A stretch of 60,140 bases of DNA from Rhodocyclaceae bacterium (GCA_020445745.1 JAGRGB010000069.1:1-60140), one strand, 5' to 3'. Counted from the first letter of the stretch, positions 28,783 through 38,339 are shown. The notes: generated by a model not told the origin, from the sequence alone. Numbers and translations are program-made.

Positions 28783-29328
28783 TTACAATTGCCGAATTGC
28801 CGGCAGGAATACTTCACAGACCAGGAGCGCCCGGCGCCGCAGGCGGAAGACCGAGCGGCGCGCCCACAACAGCGGACCTGTCGCAGCCCCGGCCAGCGCG
28901 GCCCTCGCCAGGCGCGGGTCACGCCGATCGAGGCGGCGCACCCGCAACGGCGTGCGGCGGATCCGCGGATCGGCGAACAGCGCCGCGCCCAGAGGCCGGT
29001 TGCCGATCGCGGCGAACAGTCGCCAGCCGCCACGCAGGTTGTGGCGCGGCAGCACCGAGCGCGCATACACCACGGCCCGACCGTCGGCGATCAGCGCGAC
29101 CTCCCGCAGCCACGCCAGTTCGCCGCGCCGCAGGCCGAGCAGCCGGGCCTCGTCGCGATGGGGCACCGCCAGCCGCTGCGCCAGGACCCGCACCTGCAAT
29201 TCCCGGCAGTGGCTGCGTATGCGTGCGGTCAGCGAGCCTTGGTCCCGCAACCACGGGCGCAGGCCGTCGGTTTCCGCGCAGCGCGGCGGACGGCGCAGCC
29301 AGGTTTCTCGATGCGGGCGGGTTCTCAT
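28783..29328 (-). CDS. ubiC: Chorismate pyruvate-lyase
   Basis: Produces 4-hydroxybenzoate and pyruvate from chorismate at the start of ubiquinone synthesis. The 181-residue product has the family landmarks [37 protein letters not shown], the NRPLGAALF segment and the closing EVFLPAI, where the Glu aligns with the catalytic glutamate. ATG at 29328 places WLRRPP near the N-terminus as expected; the upstream open frame overlaps dacB and is not used. Directly upstream of ubiA. Confidence 0.92.
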   Translation of the reverse strand: MRTRPHRETWLRRPPRCAETDGLRPWLRDQGSLTARIRSHCRELQVRVLAQRLAVPHRDEARLLGLRRGELAWLREVALIADGRAVVYARSVLPRHNLRGGWRLFAAIGNRPLGAALFADPRIRRTPLRVRRLDRRDPRLARAALAGAATGPLLWARRSVFRLRRRALLVCEVFLPAIRQL

Positions 29329-29377
29329 GGCGTTCCGGCGGGAGCGATTCGCCGCGCATGATACCCGCGATGCGGCC

Positions 29378-30808
29378 TCAGCGCCCGTCCTCCGCAGGGG
29401 CCTGCTGCGCGCCGTACCAGACCCATTCGAGCAGGGCATCCTGGGCTGCGCGGCTGGCCCAGGCGGAGGGATCGTTGACCAGCATCGCCAGCGCGTGACG
29501 GTGGCCGTCGCGGTCCAGCACATAGCCCGCGATCGCCCGCGCGCCGTTGATCGATCCGGTCTTGACGTGGGCATAGCCCCGCGCCGGGCTGCCGCCGAGC
29601 CGGTGCCGCGCGGTTCCGTCGAAGCCGGCCAGCGCCAGCGATGCGACGAACTCGGGCATCCACGGGCGCGTAAACGCGACCTCGAGCATCTGACCCAAGG
29701 CGCGGGCGCTGATCGCCTCGATCCGCGACAGCCCGGCGCCGTTTTCGATCACCAGACCACGGCCGTCGACGCCGGCCGCCGCGAGGCGCTCGGCAACCAC
29801 ACGGGCACCGGCGGTGACGCTGTCCGGCAGGCCGCCGGCGCTCGCCCCCAGGGAAGCCATCAGATGGCGCGCCTGGACGTTGTTGGACCACTTGTTCATG
29901 TCCCGTGCGATCTCGGCCAGCGTCGGCGAGCGATCCGCGGCCAGCGGCACGGCTTCCGAAGGGGTCACGCCGTCGAACACCCGGCCCGTCAGGCGGCCGC
30001 CGACTTCCTTCCACATGCCGGCGACAGCCGCCCGGGAATAGTCGGCCGGGGGCATCGGCGCCACGAACCATTCGCGCTCGCCGCAGGTATCGCGCCATTC
30101 GCCACCGACGCGGATCACCGGACGGTTGCCGGGCTCGATCAATTCGACGTCGAGGCGCTCTTCCCAGTCGCCGCAGCCTCCCGGCGAGGAATGCAAGGCC
30201 GACACCACGGCGACGCCGTCGAGCGGGGGGTCGGCCATCACGCGCGGCGGCCCGCCCGCCGGCATCGGCACGAATCGCAGGCGCAGCGCCGAAAAATTGA
30301 TCATCAGCGGATCCGGGCCGATGTTGTACGGTCGCGTGCCCTTGCCGTCGAAGGCCCAGGCGTCGAACGGTGGCAGGCGCCAGGCACTGCGATCCATCAC
30401 GATGTTGCCCTGGATCTCGGCCACGCCCTTCTGGCGAAGACCGCGGAGCAGTCGCCACAGCCGTTCCAGCGTCAGGGCCGGATCGCCGTCGCCGACCAGG
30501 TAGAGATTGCCGTCGAGGACGCCATCCCTGGGCGCCTGGTCGCCGAACACGCGGGTCTGCCAGCTATGGGTCGGACCGAGTACGTCGAAGGCGGCAAAGG
30601 TGGTGACCAGTTTCATCACCGAGGCCGGGTTCATGGCGATGTCGTCGTTGTGGGCGACTTCGGCCTCGCTGCCACCGATTCTGCGCACCCACACCGCGAC
30701 CGATTCTTCGGCAATGCCGACCTTCGACAATTCGTCTGCCACCGGCGCCGGCAGGGCTGCCAGCGCGGGCAGCGCGACCAGGCACGACAGACCTCCCAAC
30801 AGGCGCAT
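29378..30808 (-). CDS. dacB: D-alanyl-D-alanine carboxypeptidase/endopeptidase (PBP4 type)
   Basis: Class C penicillin-binding protein that trims peptidoglycan peptides in the periplasm. The 476-residue product starts with a signal peptide (MRLLGGLSCLVALPALAALP) and has the three active-site motifs: SVMK (Ser63-Lys66), SNN (308-310) and KTG (416-418), with the long insert between the first two that marks the PBP4 family. I used the ATG at 30808 because it gives a clean signal peptide; the open frame reaches back to 30901 with a charged tail. It is 49 bp upstream of ubiC. Confidence 0.93.
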   Translation of the reverse strand: MRLLGGLSCLVALPALAALPAPVADELSKVGIAEESVAVWVRRIGGSEAEVAHNDDIAMNPASVMKLVTTFAAFDVLGPTHSWQTRVFGDQAPRDGVLDGNLYLVGDGDPALTLERLWRLLRGLRQKGVAEIQGNIVMDRSAWRLPPFDAWAFDGKGTRPYNIGPDPLMINFSALRLRFVPMPAGGPPRVMADPPLDGVAVVSALHSSPGGCGDWEERLDVELIEPGNRPVIRVGGEWRDTCGEREWFVAPMPPADYSRAAVAGMWKEVGGRLTGRVFDGVTPSEAVPLAADRSPTLAEIARDMNKWSNNVQARHLMASLGASAGGLPDSVTAGARVVAERLAAAGVDGRGLVIENGAGLSRIEAISARALGQMLEVAFTRPWMPEFVASLALAGFDGTARHRLGGSPARGYAHVKTGSINGARAIAGYVLDRDGHRHALAMLVNDPSAWASRAAQDALLEWVWYGAQQAPAEDGR

Positions 30809-30947
30809 CAGTGACCGGCGGGAGCGAACCGGTCGGGCCTGGTCATTGCAGGGCAACATGCAAACGGGAAAAATTCCAGATGGGCGAAACCTCGACCGCA
30901 AACCCTACCATGAAGACACCACACAAATTGTTACCGGCGTCCGGCAG

Positions 30948-33005
30948 TCAGGCGCCGAGCAGGCCTTCGCGACCGGAAAACCATATCTCCAGCAAGGCGT
31001 CGGCCGCGGCCGGATCGTCGGCGAGCAGGCGCGTCGCCACGTCCCGCGCCCGTTCGAGCAGGGCGACATCGCGCTCGAGGTCGGCAAATCGCAACATCGG
31101 CAGGCCGCTCTGGCGGGCACCGACGAACTCGCCGGGGCCTCGCAGGCGCAGATCCTCGCGCGCTATCGCGAAACCGTCGCGGTTCTCGAAGATCACCTTG
31201 AGGCGCGCCCGTGCACTGGCCGACAACGGTCGCGCATACATCAGGATGCACACCGAGTCGTCGCTGCCGCGGCCTACCCGGCCGCGCAACTGGTGCAGCT
31301 GGGCGAGCCCGAAGCGTTCGGCATGCTCGACCACCATCAGGCTGGCATTCGCCACATCGACACCGACCTCGATCACCGTGGTCGCCACCAGCAGATCGAT
31401 GTCGCCGGCGACGAAGGCGGCCATCGTGCCGGCCTTGTCTTCGACCTTCATGCGCCCGTGCAGCAGGCCTACGGCAAGTTCCGGCAGGGCTTCGCAGAGG
31501 TGGCGGTGGGTATCGACCGCGGCCTGCAATTCGAGCGCCTCCGACTCTTCGACCAGCGGGCACACCCAGTAGGCCTGGCGCCCCTGCAGGCAGGCGTCGC
31601 GCACCCGGCCGACGACTTCGTCACGGCGCGAGTCGGCCACCAGCTTGGTCACCACCGGGGTCCGGCCGGGTGGCAACTCGTCGAGTTGCGAGACGTCGAG
31701 GTCGGCGTAGAAGCTCATCGCCAGGGTGCGGGGGATCGGTGTCGCCGACATCATCAGCAGGTGGGGATCGGCCCCGTCGCCGCCCTTTTCCCGCAGCGCC
31801 AGGCGCTGGCGCACGCCGAAACGGTGCTGCTCGTCCACCACCGCCAGACCGAGGCGCGGAAACGCGACCATCTCCTCGATCAAGGCATGGGTGCCGACCG
31901 CGAAATCCGCCTCGCCGGCTGCCAGCCGGTCGAGCATCGCCCTGCGCTCACGCTTCTTCTGCCCGCCCGACAGCCATGCCACCTCGAGCCCGAGTGCGTC
32001 CAGCCAGTGGGCGATCTTGCGGTAGTGCTGTTCTGCGAGGATCTCGGTCGGCGCCATCAGCGCCGACTGGTAGCCGGCTTCGGCCGCCTGCAGCATGGCC
32101 AGCGTGGCAACCACGGTCTTGCCGCTGCCGACGTCGCCCTGCAGCAGGCGCTGCATCGGGTGGCCCCCTGCCATGTCCGCGGCGATCTCTCGCCAGGCCT
32201 TGCGCTGGGCATTGGTCAGCGCGAAGGGCAGGATCCCGAGCAGGCGTCCGGTGAGCGCGCCGCTCGCCACCAGGCGATGCGAAGTCCGCGCCCGGCGTGT
32301 CGCGTAGGCACGACGCAGCGAGATCTGCTGCGCCAGCAATTCGTCGAACTTGATGCGCTGCCAAGCCCCATGGTCGCGTCCCTGCAACGCCTCCGGGGCG
32401 ACGCCCGGCGGTGGATGATGGAGGGTCTCGATCGCCTCCGCCAGCGCCACCAGACCGAGCCGCTCGCGCAGCCCGGCCGGCAGCGGGTCGGCCAGCGGCT
32501 TGCGCTGCAATTCGGCATCGACGAGCTTGCGCAGCGCCGACTGGGCGAGACCGGCGGTGGTCGGATAGACCGGCGTCAGTGCCCGCGGCAGCGGTTCGCC
32601 GGGGTCGACCACACGCACCCGGGGATGCACCATCTCGGCGCCGAAGAAGCCGCGGCGGACTTCACCGAAGACGCGCAAGCGTACACCCGGCGACACCTGG
32701 TTGCGGGTCTGCGGATAGAAGTTCAGGAAACGCAGCACGAGTTCACCGGAGTCGTCCGCGGCGCGCGCCACCAGCTGCCGCCGCGGTCTGCTGACGACAT
32801 CGGCGGAGATCACCGTCAGTTCGCACTGACAGCTCTCTCCCTCGCGCGCCATCGCGACCGGCGTCAACCGCGTTTCGTCCTCGTAGCGCAGCGGCAGGTG
32901 CAGCAGCAGATCGCGCGGCCCGCGAATGTCGAGCTTGGCCAGACGCGCCGCCAGTTGGGGACCGATGCCGCCCCAACCGCGTGCGCCACGCGCCTCGCCG
33001 GGCAT
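30948..33005 (-). CDS. recG: ATP-dependent DNA helicase RecG
   Basis: Branch-migration helicase that remodels stalled forks and Holliday junctions. The 685-residue protein has an N-terminal wedge/OB domain (about 50-150), then the helicase core with GDVGSGKT (290-297), the DEQH box (393-396), SATPIPRTLA, and QLHQLRGRVGRG in the C-terminal lobe. Length is normal for RecG. It is 12 bp downstream of ridA and 139 bp upstream of dacB. Confidence 0.97.
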   Translation of the reverse strand: MPGEARGARGWGGIGPQLAARLAKLDIRGPRDLLLHLPLRYEDETRLTPVAMAREGESCQCELTVISADVVSRPRRQLVARAADDSGELVLRFLNFYPQTRNQVSPGVRLRVFGEVRRGFFGAEMVHPRVRVVDPGEPLPRALTPVYPTTAGLAQSALRKLVDAELQRKPLADPLPAGLRERLGLVALAEAIETLHHPPPGVAPEALQGRDHGAWQRIKFDELLAQQISLRRAYATRRARTSHRLVASGALTGRLLGILPFALTNAQRKAWREIAADMAGGHPMQRLLQGDVGSGKTVVATLAMLQAAEAGYQSALMAPTEILAEQHYRKIAHWLDALGLEVAWLSGGQKKRERRAMLDRLAAGEADFAVGTHALIEEMVAFPRLGLAVVDEQHRFGVRQRLALREKGGDGADPHLLMMSATPIPRTLAMSFYADLDVSQLDELPPGRTPVVTKLVADSRRDEVVGRVRDACLQGRQAYWVCPLVEESEALELQAAVDTHRHLCEALPELAVGLLHGRMKVEDKAGTMAAFVAGDIDLLVATTVIEVGVDVANASLMVVEHAERFGLAQLHQLRGRVGRGSDDSVCILMYARPLSASARARLKVIFENRDGFAIAREDLRLRGPGEFVGARQSGLPMLRFADLERDVALLERARDVATRLLADDPAAADALLEIWFSGREGLLGA

Positions 33006-33017
33006 CCGTTGCCGAAG

Positions 33018-33398
33018 TCAGGCGAGCACGAGGATCGCGTCGGCCTCGACCAGCGCACCTTTCGGCAGTTCCTTGACGCCGACTGCGGCGCGCGCCGGGT
33101 AGGGTTCGGCGAAGTGCCTGCCCATGATTTCATTGACCTTGGCGAAGTTGGCGAGATCGGTCAGGTAGATGGTCAGCTTGACGGCATCGCCGAGGCCGCC
33201 GCCGGCTGCCCGGGCGACCGCCGAGAGGTTGCTGAATACCTGCTCGGTCTGGGCTTCGAAGCCGTCCTGCAGCGTCATGGTTTGCGGATCGAGGCCGATC
33301 TGGCCGGACAGATAGACGGTGTCACCGACGCGTACGGCCTGGGAATACGTGCCGATGGCGGCCGGCGCGGAATCGGTCGAGATGATGTTGCGGCTCAT
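33018..33398 (-). CDS. ridA: RidA family reactive intermediate/imine deaminase
   Basis: Small YjgF/YER057c/UK114 protein of 126 residues that hydrolyses reactive enamines and imines made by PLP enzymes such as threonine dehydratase. It shows [20 protein letters not shown] at the N-terminus, and the catalytic-type arginine in [19 protein letters not shown]. It starts at ATG 33398, with the upstream extension of the frame lying in the 234-bp non-coding gap to fliW. It is closely followed by recG. Confidence 0.95.
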   Translation of the reverse strand: MSRNIISTDSAPAAIGTYSQAVRVGDTVYLSGQIGLDPQTMTLQDGFEAQTEQVFSNLSAVARAAGGGLGDAVKLTIYLTDLANFAKVNEIMGRHFAEPYPARAAVGVKELPKGALVEADAILVLA

Positions 33399-33632
33399 CG
33401 GGGGTCGCTCCTTGCGAGTCGGCGGCGCACTCGCCGCCGGAGCCGCCGATTGTACCTGCTGGCCGCTGGCGGCCGCGGGCTTCGGCCGCCGTCGCGAACT
33501 ATCACCGGCGGTGATGACGCCGCGCCGCCGCACCACCCCGGCCGCCGGGCGTTCGATGCGGGCTATTGGTCGAGTTTACCGATGGGCGGCCGCCAATGGC
33601 CCGGGGCGGAGCCAAAACCGGCGCAGCCGGGC

Positions 33633-34070
33633 TCACTCCCGAGCGCGCAGCGTGAGGTCGCAACCGAGCCGGCTGATGATCTTCTGCATGCCCTTGCGCG
33701 AACGCGTATTGAACACCAGCGGCGCCATGAAGTTGGCCTGCATGCCGACCGTGGCCGGCGAATCCTGCCGATCGGCGCGATGCACGATGACCGCCACCGC
33801 CGCATCCTCGGGCGCCGTCAGGTCGATCCGCGCCGCTTCGTCGTCGCTGATCGGAAACTCGTAGTGCACGCCGAGGGTGTCGGCACCGGCGACCGAAAAC
33901 AGCACGTCCGGATCGTCGATGCTTTGCAGCAGCAGTATCTTGGTCGCGCCTTCTTCGTGCATCAGCGTGAATCGGGTGCACGTTTCGAATCCGGGCAGCC
34001 CGCCCGGAAACTCGATGATCTTGTCGGCGCTGATCTCCAGCGAACCGAAAACGGGACTTTCGATCTTCAT
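33633..34070 (-). CDS. fliW: Flagellar assembly factor FliW
   Basis: FliW binds flagellin and the translational regulator CsrA, tuning flagellin synthesis. The 145-residue product carries the family signature SPVFGSLEISADKIIEFPGGLPGFE at its N-terminus (seen in two parts), with FPISDDEAARIDLTAPEDAAV in the middle and NFMAPLVFNTRSRKGMQ near the end. No flagellar gene or csrA is nearby, so it stands alone here between ridA and the SPOR protein gene. Its presence suggests that the organism is or was motile. Confidence 0.92.
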   Translation of the reverse strand: MKIESPVFGSLEISADKIIEFPGGLPGFETCTRFTLMHEEGATKILLLQSIDDPDVLFSVAGADTLGVHYEFPISDDEAARIDLTAPEDAAVAVIVHRADRQDSPATVGMQANFMAPLVFNTRSRKGMQKIISRLGCDLTLRARE

Positions 34071-34181
34071 CTGGACTCTCCCCTGTTACGCAGATGTTCC
34101 AGAGTCCGACTCTAGCGCAGCGACATGCCAGCGCTTGCTTGGAATAGGCCGGGTTTCCACGGCCAATTTCACCGTGGTCGT

Positions 34182-34919
34182 TCAGCGCTCGCGTACCACG
34201 ATCGCTTCTGCAATGCCGGCCTGCCGCAGTTGCCGGCGGGCCGCGTCGACGGCCGCCCGGTCGGCGAACGGGCCCGCCACCACGCGGGCTTCGAGCCGAG
34301 CCGGTACACCGAGCTCGCGCACGCGCGCGAGCAGCGCCCCGGCATTGCGCTCGACGGAGAATACGCCGAGCTGGAGCAGCAGGCGGCCGCCGGGCGGCCG
34401 GGAATCCTGCGGCGGCACGTCCGCCACCGGCGCCCCACCATCCCCGTCGTCGGCGGCATCGCCAGCCGCGCCAGCCACATCGTCGCTCGGCGTCGCTGCG
34501 GCCTTTTCCGGCACGGATCCCTCGCTTTCAGGCATGTGCGCTTGCGGCGGATCGACTACGGCGTTGTCGGGCTCCGCTCGCGCCTCCGGCGCTGCCGGCT
34601 GCTGATCGCCGACGGCCGCGTCGATCGCCTTGGCCTCCTTGCCCGGCAACGCGATCGCGGTGCCGACCAGCGGTTCCCGCGGGGTGTCGACGACGGACGC
34701 CGACCCGGTCGACCCGGCCTCGGCGGATTCGGCAGCCGGGCCGCCGGACTGCGCTGCCTGCGCCTCGGTGTCCGGCGCCGCCGCCGGTGGCGGCGCCGGC
34801 TCCAGGATCGCCAGCACGCCGAGCAGCATCAGAATCAGGCCGCCTCCGGCAGCGATGCGGATCCACGCCTGCCGGCGCGCTTCGTCGCGCCCGACGGGCG
34901 CCTGCCGATCAGGCGTCAT
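34182..34919 (-). CDS. SPOR domain-containing membrane protein
   Basis: Single-pass inner-membrane protein of 245 residues. One helix lies around residues 23-43, followed by a long Ala/Pro/Glu-rich periplasmic linker (about 44-175) and a C-terminal SPOR domain (about 178-245, with LLLQLGVFSVERNAGALLARV and ARVVAGPFADRAAVDAARRQL). SPOR domains bind denuded septal glycan, so a role at the division site is likely. Its ATG overlaps the DUF2802 gene by 11 bp. Not FtsN itself as far as can be judged. Confidence 0.85.
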   Translation of the reverse strand: MTPDRQAPVGRDEARRQAWIRIAAGGGLILMLLGVLAILEPAPPPAAAPDTEAQAAQSGGPAAESAEAGSTGSASVVDTPREPLVGTAIALPGKEAKAIDAAVGDQQPAAPEARAEPDNAVVDPPQAHMPESEGSVPEKAAATPSDDVAGAAGDAADDGDGGAPVADVPPQDSRPPGGRLLLQLGVFSVERNAGALLARVRELGVPARLEARVVAGPFADRAAVDAARRQLRQAGIAEAIVVRER

Positions 34920-35430
34920 CGCGCGCTCCTTCGTCCTCGCCGCGCTGGGCCAGCGACCTGACCAGTGCCGCTTCGGCCACCGAGATGCTGCAGCGCTCGG
35001 CGATCGCTTCCGATTCCAGCCCCTGACGCGCCAGCATCACCGCTTCCCGATACTGGGGCGAGACCTGCTGCGCGGCATGCACGCCGGCCAGCGCCTGCTC
35101 GAGGCGGCCGACGCGATCGTTCAGGCGATCCGAGTCGTCGCGCTGCGCCTCCAGCTCGGCGCGCAGCTGGCCGACCTCCTGGCGCAGCAGACGCAGTTCG
35201 GGCGCCAGCCGCTCGAATGCGTCGTCGCCGGCGTCGGCATCCGCCATCGCAAGCTCGGGCGCCGGATCGCCCCCATTTTCGTCGTCGATCGTCTGCGCGA
35301 TCCGCGCCGGCGCCGCGCCACCCTGTTCACTGCGCGACGACCGCGTCTGCCGGCCGATCCTCAGCAACTGGACCGCGACGTAGATCGCCAGCAGTCCGAC
35401 CAGCGTCCAGATCAGCGTGCGCGCGCCCAT
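34909..35430 (-). CDS. DUF2802 family membrane-anchored coiled-coil protein
   Basis: Uncharacterised protein of 173 residues. One N-terminal membrane helix (about 6-24) is followed by an acidic, probably disordered part and a coiled coil (about 75-115, LRLLRQEVGQLRAELEAQRDD), ending with a helical segment YREAVMLARQGLESEAIAERCSIS that looks like a DNA-binding-type helix-turn-helix and is the conserved part of DUF2802. Starts at ATG 35430, sharing one base with the metY stop (TGATG), and overlaps the SPOR gene by 11 bp. Function unknown. Confidence 0.8.
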   Translation of the reverse strand: MGARTLIWTLVGLLAIYVAVQLLRIGRQTRSSRSEQGGAAPARIAQTIDDENGGDPAPELAMADADAGDDAFERLAPELRLLRQEVGQLRAELEAQRDDSDRLNDRVGRLEQALAGVHAAQQVSPQYREAVMLARQGLESEAIAERCSISVAEAALVRSLAQRGEDEGARDDA

Positions 35431-36719
35431 CAACCGGCTCCGCAGCGTGACAGGGCCTGGTCCAGATCCCACAGGATGTCGTCGAGGGTTTCCAGGCCCA
35501 CCGACAGGCGCACCATGTCGGGCGGCACCCCGGCAGCGATCTGTTCCTCTTCGGACAGCTGCCGATGGGTGGTCGAAGCCGGGTGGATCACCAGCGAACG
35601 CGCATCGCCGACGTTGGCGAGATGGCTGAACATCTCGAGGGCGTCGATGAAGCGCTCGCCCGCGCGTTGCCCACCCTTGATGCCGAACGACAGGATGCCG
35701 CCGGCGCCGCGCGGCAGATAGCGTTCGACCAGCGCCACGTCCGCTCGCCCCGCCGTGCCCGGATAGTTGACCCACGCGACCGCGGCATGGGCCTCGAGGA
35801 ACCCGGCCACCGCGCGCGCGTTGGCGACATGGCGGTCCATCCGCACCGGCAGTGTCTCCAGTCCCTGCAGCAGCATGAATGCCGAGAACGGCGACAGCGC
35901 AGGCCCGAAGGTGCGAAGGGTTTCCATCCGCGCCTTGGTGACGAAGCCGAAATCGCCGAAGGTCTCGAAGAAGACCACCCCGTGATAGCCCGGCGAGGGC
36001 TCGGTCATCTGCGGGAAACGACCGTTGTCCCACGGGAACCTTCCCGATTCGACGATCACGCCGCCCATCGTCGTGCCGTGGCCACCGATGTACTTGGTGG
36101 CGGAATGAACGACGATGTCGGCGCCATGCTCGAGCGGGCGGCACAGCCAGGGCGACGCCAGCGTGCTGTCGACCACCAGCGGCACACCGGCGTCCCGCGA
36201 TATCGCCGCGACCGCTGCGATGTCGAGCACGTCGAGCCCGGGATTGCCAATGACTTCGCCATAGACGAGCTTGGTACGCTGGTCGATCGCCGTGCGGAAG
36301 TTCTCGGGATCGCGCGGATCCACGAATACCGTCTCGATGCCCAGCTTGCGCAGGCTGACATCGAGCTGCGAATAGCTGCCGCCGTACAGGTTGCGCGCCG
36401 CGACGATACGGTCGCCCTGCTGACAGAGGGTCAGCAGGGCGGTCATCTGGGCCGACAGGCCGGACGCCGTGGCCAGCGCCGCGCTTCCCCCTTCGAGCGC
36501 CGCCATGCGCTCCTCGAAGACCGCGACGGTCGGATTCGAGATGCGCGAATAGACGTTGCCGAAGGTCTGCAGATTGAACAGCGCTGCCGCCTGTTCGGGC
36601 GAGTCGAAGACGAACGACGTGCTTTGGTAGATAGGCACCGCACGCGCGCCGGTGACGGCATCCGGTTGTTGCCCGGCATGAAGGCACAGGCTTTCGAAGC
36701 CATAGCGGTGGTCGGGCAT
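35430..36719 (-). CDS. metY: O-acetylhomoserine aminocarboxypropyltransferase/sulfhydrylase
   Basis: PLP-dependent Cys/Met-metabolism enzyme that makes homocysteine from O-acetylhomoserine and sulfide. The 429-residue size is typical of MetY and longer than MetB/MetC. Motifs include YSRISNPTVAVFEERMAALEGG, VVDSTLASPWLCRP and HSATKYIGGHG with the Schiff-base lysine. The ATG at 36719 follows a short region (64 bp) shared with the divergent ydcF-like gene; that region has an AT-rich GATAATAAAG run on the plus strand that may serve as a promoter element. Works downstream of the sulfate assimilation represented by cysNC. Confidence 0.94.
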   Translation of the reverse strand: MPDHRYGFESLCLHAGQQPDAVTGARAVPIYQSTSFVFDSPEQAAALFNLQTFGNVYSRISNPTVAVFEERMAALEGGSAALATASGLSAQMTALLTLCQQGDRIVAARNLYGGSYSQLDVSLRKLGIETVFVDPRDPENFRTAIDQRTKLVYGEVIGNPGLDVLDIAAVAAISRDAGVPLVVDSTLASPWLCRPLEHGADIVVHSATKYIGGHGTTMGGVIVESGRFPWDNGRFPQMTEPSPGYHGVVFFETFGDFGFVTKARMETLRTFGPALSPFSAFMLLQGLETLPVRMDRHVANARAVAGFLEAHAAVAWVNYPGTAGRADVALVERYLPRGAGGILSFGIKGGQRAGERFIDALEMFSHLANVGDARSLVIHPASTTHRQLSEEEQIAAGVPPDMVRLSVGLETLDDILWDLDQALSRCGAG

Positions 36720-36783
36720 GGTCGGTTCGGCTCGGCTGGAGACTCGGGGATAATAAAGGTCACCGGGTTTCCCCACAACGCAC

Positions 36784-37554
36784 ATGCCAATGGATCCCGA
36801 CCTGCTGCTGTTCTGGGCCAAGAAATCCGCGGCGCTGCTCGTGCTGCCGCCGCTCGGGCCAATGCTGGTGATCATGCTCGGCCTGCTGCGCGGCAGTCGC
36901 GGGCGCTGGCTGGCCTGGTGCGGACTCGCCTGTGCGTGGTTGTTCAGCGCCCCGGCAAGCGTCGGCTGGATGCTCGATGCGCTGGAAGCGGTGCCGCTGC
37001 CGACCGCCGGGCAACTCGCCGACACCCAGGCGATCGTCATCCTGGCCGGTGGGCAGCGCCGCTACGCTCCCGAGTTCGGCGGCGCGACGGTCAATGCGCT
37101 GAGCCTCGAACGCCTGCGCCACGGCGCCCGACTGGCCCGGCGGACCGGCCTGCCGGTGCTGGTGAGCGGCGGCCGCGTCAGGGACGATCGTCGGCCGGAA
37201 GCCGAACTGATGGCCGAAGCGCTGGCGGAAGATTTCGGCGTCGTCGCGCGCTGGCTGGATACGGAGTCGCGCGATACCGGCGAGAACGCCCGCAACAGCG
37301 CGTCACTGCTGGCTGCCGATGGCATTCGCCGGATCGTGCTGGTGACCCACGCGGCCCACATGGCCCGCGCGCGGGCCAGCTTCGAGGCCACTGGCCTGGC
37401 CGTGCTGCCGGCGCCGACGGCGTGGCTGGGCGATCCCGATCGCGAGCGCGACGCCCTGGACCTGCTACCGACGCCGCGCGCCGCATTCGCCGGCTGGTAT
37501 GCCGCCCACGAATGGCTGGGGCGACTGGCCTACTCGCTGCGGGAGCGCTTCTGA
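36784..37554 (+). CDS. YdcF family (DUF218) protein
   Basis: Envelope protein of 256 residues with two N-terminal membrane helices (about 10-36 and 40-62) and a DUF218 domain. The family signatures are QAIVILAGGQRRYAPEF, LVSGG, the acidic DTESRDTGENARNSA segment and VLVTHAAHMARARASF. ElyC/YdcF relatives in E. coli influence cell-wall or enterobacterial common antigen assembly, but the activity is not established. It overlaps the convergent PEP-CTERM gene by 25 bp. Confidence 0.88.
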   Translation: MPMDPDLLLFWAKKSAALLVLPPLGPMLVIMLGLLRGSRGRWLAWCGLACAWLFSAPASVGWMLDALEAVPLPTAGQLADTQAIVILAGGQRRYAPEFGGATVNALSLERLRHGARLARRTGLPVLVSGGRVRDDRRPEAELMAEALAEDFGVVARWLDTESRDTGENARNSASLLAADGIRRIVLVTHAAHMARARASFEATGLAVLPAPTAWLGDPDRERDALDLLPTPRAAFAGWYAAHEWLGRLAYSLRERF

Positions 37555-38210
37555 AGACCGTGGACGCCGCCGTTGCGGCGGCGCTGCCAGGCGACCACGC
37601 CGAGGCCGGCCAGCATCAGCGACAGCAGCGAGGGTTCCGGCACCGCCGGCGGATCGATCACCAGCACGCTGGCGCCGAAGTCGGCGACGCCAACGATGCC
37701 GCCGTCGTCGAGCCGCAAGCCGAAGTCGGTGTCGCCGGCGATGACGATGTTGGTGATCGACCACTCGATGCGGTCGTTGAAGTCACCGTCGAGTTGACTG
37801 AAGCCGAAGCCGTCGAAGGTCCGGCCAAGAAAGAACGGATCCAGCAGGTCGATCTCGAAGCTGCCGCTGACCGGTGCGATCGAATCGCCGATCGCGCCCG
37901 AAAAGCTGGCGTTGAATGCCGGATCGTCGCTGAATAACTGGTAGCTCCATTGCGCCGCGGACAGATCGACGGTGTTGCTGAACGTCACGGTACTCGCGAA
38001 CGCGACGAAATCGCTGTCGTCCGGCAATGAAACACTGTCGACGACGAAGCCCACATCGAAGGGAGTGCCGAAGGTGATCTTGTCGGCGGGAGATCGCATC
38101 GTCACATCGAGCCCCGCCCAGCTGCCATGGGTCTCCAGCACCTGCGCGGCCACCGCCAGCGGCGCCATCAGCAGTGCGGCCAGCCATCCGCGCTTCGCAA
38201 TCTCCGTCAT
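37530..38210 (-). CDS. PEP-CTERM sorting domain-containing exported protein
   Basis: Exported protein of 226 residues with a signal peptide ending near AVAAQ and a beta-rich body without a domain I recognise. The sorting signal is VPEPSLLSLML, a helix AGLGVVAWQ and RRR, but the protein continues for 14 more residues (NGGVHGLQKRSRSE), which are encoded largely in the 25-bp overlap with the convergent ydcF-like gene. The ATG at 38210 is preceded by GGGGGGCGGAG. A sigma-54-like element lies 23-38 bases upstream. Confidence 0.82.
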   Translation of the reverse strand: MTEIAKRGWLAALLMAPLAVAAQVLETHGSWAGLDVTMRSPADKITFGTPFDVGFVVDSVSLPDDSDFVAFASTVTFSNTVDLSAAQWSYQLFSDDPAFNASFSGAIGDSIAPVSGSFEIDLLDPFFLGRTFDGFGFSQLDGDFNDRIEWSITNIVIAGDTDFGLRLDDGGIVGVADFGASVLVIDPPAVPEPSLLSLMLAGLGVVAWQRRRNGGVHGLQKRSRSE

Positions 38211-38232
38211 CTCCGCCCCCCATCGTCCGAGA

Positions 38233-38248
38233 TGCCGGCAGTATGCCA
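38233..38248 (-). promoter_or_regulatory. Possible sigma-54 promoter of a PEP-CTERM gene
   Basis: Read on the minus strand, TGGCATACTGCCGGCA matches the TGGCAC-N5-TTGCA consensus at eight of eleven defined bases and has GG and GC exactly ten bases apart. A start site would fall about 12 bases before the Shine-Dalgarno-bearing leader end, leaving a very short 5' leader to the ATG at 38210. It is the best of the three candidates in the window. Confidence 0.4.
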
Positions 38249-38339
38249 CGGGCAACTCCGCCACGAGACACCGCCCATCCCGATCGCATCGCGGCAGAGC
38301 GGGCCGCCGGCCGACCGGCGGCCGCGGCGACGACGGTGG

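Noticed and set aside
30507-34115. Plus-strand open frame of 1202 codons
   Set aside because: It is antisense to dacB, recG, ridA and fliW, which have clear motifs and natural starts. The product is rich in Arg, Gln and His, as expected of a shadow frame in GC-rich DNA.
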